This document shows positions 61,795 through 64,000 of a stretch of DNA of 64,000 nucleotides, one piece after another (the stretch's first letter is position 1; each line of letters starts with the position of its first letter). The stretch is from assembly GCA_015654635.1 (NCBI GenBank), contig JAATGP010000008.1:62001-126000 (forward strand), in the 5' to 3' direction. The stretch is from Alphaproteobacteria bacterium (GTDB taxonomy: Bacteria > Pseudomonadota > Alphaproteobacteria > Micropepsales > Micropepsaceae). The position numbers and the translations under genes are program-made. The notes below the pieces were generated by a model. The model had not been told where the DNA came from, did not search any database, and was given only the letters and a program-made list of their open reading frames with translations.

Positions 61795-63143
61795 ACGTGT
61801 TGTGGACTTCGGCGGAACTCGAAGAGGCCACGCTCGGCCATGCTTCAGAGCCCTTTACAGTCACAGCGCTGGCGCTCGATTCACGCAGGCTTCACCCGGG
61901 CGCACTTTATCTTGCCATCAAGGGCGAAAGCAAAGACGGGCACGACTTTGTAGCCAATGCCTTTGAACACCAGGCCGCGGCAGCATTGGTCTCCAAACCG
62001 GTTTCCCGCGGTCCCACGCTCACCGTCGCCCACACCCAGCGCGCCCTCGAAGATATGGCCCGCGCCGCGCGCGCGCGGAGTGCGGCGGCCGTCATCGCCG
62101 TCACCGGCAGCGCCGGCAAGACCACCACCAAAGAGCTGTTGAAGCGCGCTTTCTCTGCCTTAGGTCAAACTCATGCTTCGGGTGCCTCCTTCAACAACCA
62201 TTGGGGCGTGCCGTTCAGCGTCGCCAGCCTGCCGCGCGAGGCACGCTATGCTATTTTCGAAATCGGCATGAATCATTTTGGCGAGATTCGAGGTCTCGTT
62301 ACCTTTGCCCGTCCCCAGATCGCACTCATCACCACGATCGCGCCCGCCCATCTCGAATTCTTCGGCAATTGTGACGCCATCGCCGATGCCAAATCGGAAA
62401 TCTTTGAAGGCCTGCAAGCGGGCGGCACGGCGCTTCTGCCGGTCGATAGCCCTTATTGCGAGCGTTTGCGCAATCGCGCCAAACAACTTGGCGTTTCCAA
62501 CATTCTCACCTTTGGCACCGCTCAATGTGCTGATGCCCGTCTGATCGGACTCGAGGAAAGCGTCGGTGCTATCCGCCTCAAGGCAGAAATTCTTGGGCAG
62601 ACGGTGGATGCCGTGATCGGCGCGCCCGGTCAACATATGGCCTCCAATGCGCTCGGTGCTTTGCTGGCAGTGGCGGTCGCGGGCGGCGACGTCGCGGTGG
62701 CCGCGGAGGCTTTGCGCGATTTTTCGGCCCTTAAGGGGCGTGGCCAGCGCATCGCAGCGCATGGCATCGAAATCATCGACGAAAGCTATAACGCCAATCC
62801 GGCCTCCATGGCGGCGGCCTTGTCGCTTTTGACCAAGGCGCCTGGGCGCACACTGGCCGTACTCGGCGATATGCTGGAATTGGGGCCTGAAGGTCCAGCG
62901 CTGCATGCAGGTATCGCACCGCATCTGGATGCTGCCGATCTTGTCTTTCTGTGCGGGCCGCTGATGAAGTCGCTTTACGATGCGCTGCCGCCTGCCCGCC
63001 GCACGGCCTATGCTGACAATTCCGCGGAACTGGCGCCCTTTGTCGCCGCAGCGGTAAAAGCAGGCGATACGGTTCTGATCAAGGGCTCGAACGGCAGCCG
63101 CATGTCGCTTGTGATTGATGCGCTGAAGGGCAGGGGCGAGTAA
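61791..63143 (+). CDS. murF: UDP-MurNAc-tripeptide:D-Ala-D-Ala ligase MurF
   Basis: A 450-residue Mur ligase with ATP loop VTGSAGKTTTKELL (residues ~105-118), FNNHWGVPFSV and DESYNANPASM, all typical of MurF. Coupled to murE by overlap and to mraY with no gap. Adds the D-Ala-D-Ala dipeptide to give UDP-MurNAc-pentapeptide. Confidence 0.95.
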   Translation: MNVLWTSAELEEATLGHASEPFTVTALALDSRRLHPGALYLAIKGESKDGHDFVANAFEHQAAAALVSKPVSRGPTLTVAHTQRALEDMARAARARSAAAVIAVTGSAGKTTTKELLKRAFSALGQTHASGASFNNHWGVPFSVASLPREARYAIFEIGMNHFGEIRGLVTFARPQIALITTIAPAHLEFFGNCDAIADAKSEIFEGLQAGGTALLPVDSPYCERLRNRAKQLGVSNILTFGTAQCADARLIGLEESVGAIRLKAEILGQTVDAVIGAPGQHMASNALGALLAVAVAGGDVAVAAEALRDFSALKGRGQRIAAHGIEIIDESYNANPASMAAALSLLTKAPGRTLAVLGDMLELGPEGPALHAGIAPHLDAADLVFLCGPLMKSLYDALPPARRTAYADNSAELAPFVAAAVKAGDTVLIKGSNGSRMSLVIDALKGRGE

Positions 63144-64000
63144 ATGTTTCATTTTCTGTTTTACTTACCCCACGCCGACCAGATGGCGTTCCTGCGCCTT
63201 TTCAAATATCTGAGCTTTCGCTCGGCGGGCGCCATCCTGACGGCGCTTTTCATTGCCTTTTGGATTGGGCCCAGTTTGATCGCGTGGCTGAAAGTGAAAC
63301 AAGGCAAGGGTCAGCCCATTCGTGAAGACGGCCCGGCACGCCACATCATCGAAAAGAAAGGCACGCCTACTATGGGTGGCCTGCTCATCCTGATCTCGGT
63401 GGTGGTCTCGACGCTGCTGTGGGCGGATTTGACAAGTTGGTATGTCTGGATCGTGCTTTTCGTCACCGTCAGCTACGGCCTGCTCGGCTTTGCCGATGAT
63501 TACGTCAAAGTGACCAAGCGCAGCTCTGATGGCGTCAGCGGGCTCATTCGTCTGGCGGCCGAATTTGCCATCGCCGCCATCGCTACCTACTGCATTATGC
63601 GTCTTCAGCCGCCCGAGCAGAGTGGGGCGCTGGCGGTTCCCTTCTTCAAGAATCTTCTCATCTATTTCGGCTTCTGGTTCCTCTTGGTCGGCGGTTGTGT
63701 CATTGCGGGCGCGGCCAATGCGGTAAATTTCACCGATGGGCTCGACGGGTTGGCCATTATGCCGGTGATGATCGCCGCCGCCACCTTCCTCCTCATCGCC
63801 TATATGGTCGGCAACGAGCGTTTTGCATTCTATCTCCAACTCGTCTACGTGCGCGATACCGGCGAGCTTGCCATTTTCTTGGCGGCCTTGATCGGAGCCG
63901 GGCTCGGCTTTCTTTGGTATAACGCGCCACCGGCATCGGTCTTTATGGGCGATACCGGTTCTTTGCCTTTGGGCGGCGCCCTTGGCGTGGTGGCCGTCGC
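63144..64000 (+). CDS. mraY: Phospho-MurNAc-pentapeptide transferase MraY (cut by window edge)
   Basis: The first 285 residues of MraY; the frame is still open at the window end (usual length ~360). ATG 63144 follows the murF stop directly. Membrane helices alternate with diagnostic loops: IIEKKGTPTMGGLLI, GFADDYVKV (catalytic Asp pair), NAVNFTDGLDGLA and VFMGDTGSLPLGG. Forms lipid I at the inner membrane. Confidence 0.95.
   Translation, partial: MFHFLFYLPHADQMAFLRLFKYLSFRSAGAILTALFIAFWIGPSLIAWLKVKQGKGQPIREDGPARHIIEKKGTPTMGGLLILISVVVSTLLWADLTSWYVWIVLFVTVSYGLLGFADDYVKVTKRSSDGVSGLIRLAAEFAIAAIATYCIMRLQPPEQSGALAVPFFKNLLIYFGFWFLLVGGCVIAGAANAVNFTDGLDGLAIMPVMIAAATFLLIAYMVGNERFAFYLQLVYVRDTGELAIFLAALIGAGLGFLWYNAPPASVFMGDTGSLPLGGALGVVAV

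Overview
The window is high-GC chromosomal DNA from an alphaproteobacterium. Support for this comes from six TonB-dependent receptors (one of the large Xanthomonas/Caulobacter class), Met/Ala-rich Tat-like export signals, and the order AmpD - RNase P RNA - mraZ - rsmH - ftsL - ftsI - murE - murF - mraY at the right end. A Micropepsales/Rhizomicrobium-like or Caulobacterales-like host would fit, but the sequence alone does not settle it. I found no tRNA, rRNA, IS element, prophage or CRISPR array.

Region 1 (about 1.2-25 kb) is devoted to sulfur. It holds cystathionine beta-synthase plus a cystathionine lyase/synthase, a 43% methionine small protein, an XRE-cupin regulator divergent from a complete MetNIQ methionine importer, and a YbaK-type Cys-tRNA(Pro) deacylase. 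Next come an operon of TonB receptor - MFS transporter - radical SAM enzyme - FMN split-barrel protein - LLM flavin monooxygenase, an Rrf2 regulator, an HSL-fold hydrolase whose nucleophile Ser is Asp, an arylsulfatase divergent from its anaerobic maturase, another TonB receptor, and a small secreted protein divergent from a YghU-type glutathione transferase. Six intergenic regions here carry a related TCTAT(C)...(G)ATAGA palindrome. I propose it is the operator of the Rrf2 protein and that the block is a sulfur-scavenging regulon.

Region 2 (25-29.4 kb) looks like an electrophile/K+ efflux module: a KefB/C-type antiporter, a KefF-like quinone reductase and a LysR regulator.

Region 3 (29.5-52.4 kb) is carbohydrate-acid utilisation: a LacI regulator, kduI-kduD, TonB receptors, a carboxylesterase, an MhpD-family hydratase, a hexuronate-type MFS transporter and a YwaF-like membrane protein. 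Several of these promoters carry variants of the palindrome TGACACCGGTGTCA, suggesting one LacI-type regulon. Interspersed are a PhyH dioxygenase, an exported MsrB-MsrA pair, zwf and a DUF2914 membrane protein. Three strong terminators of nearly the same design follow kduD and the two TonB receptors after it.

Region 4 (52.3-64 kb) is housekeeping. It has a broken SDR remnant, a TerB/DnaJ protein, a small CopG-like operon with direct repeats in its promoter, an AmpD amidase, two unknown small proteins, rnpB with a recognisable promoter, and the division/cell-wall (dcw) cluster preceded by three MraZ boxes. mraY runs off the right edge.
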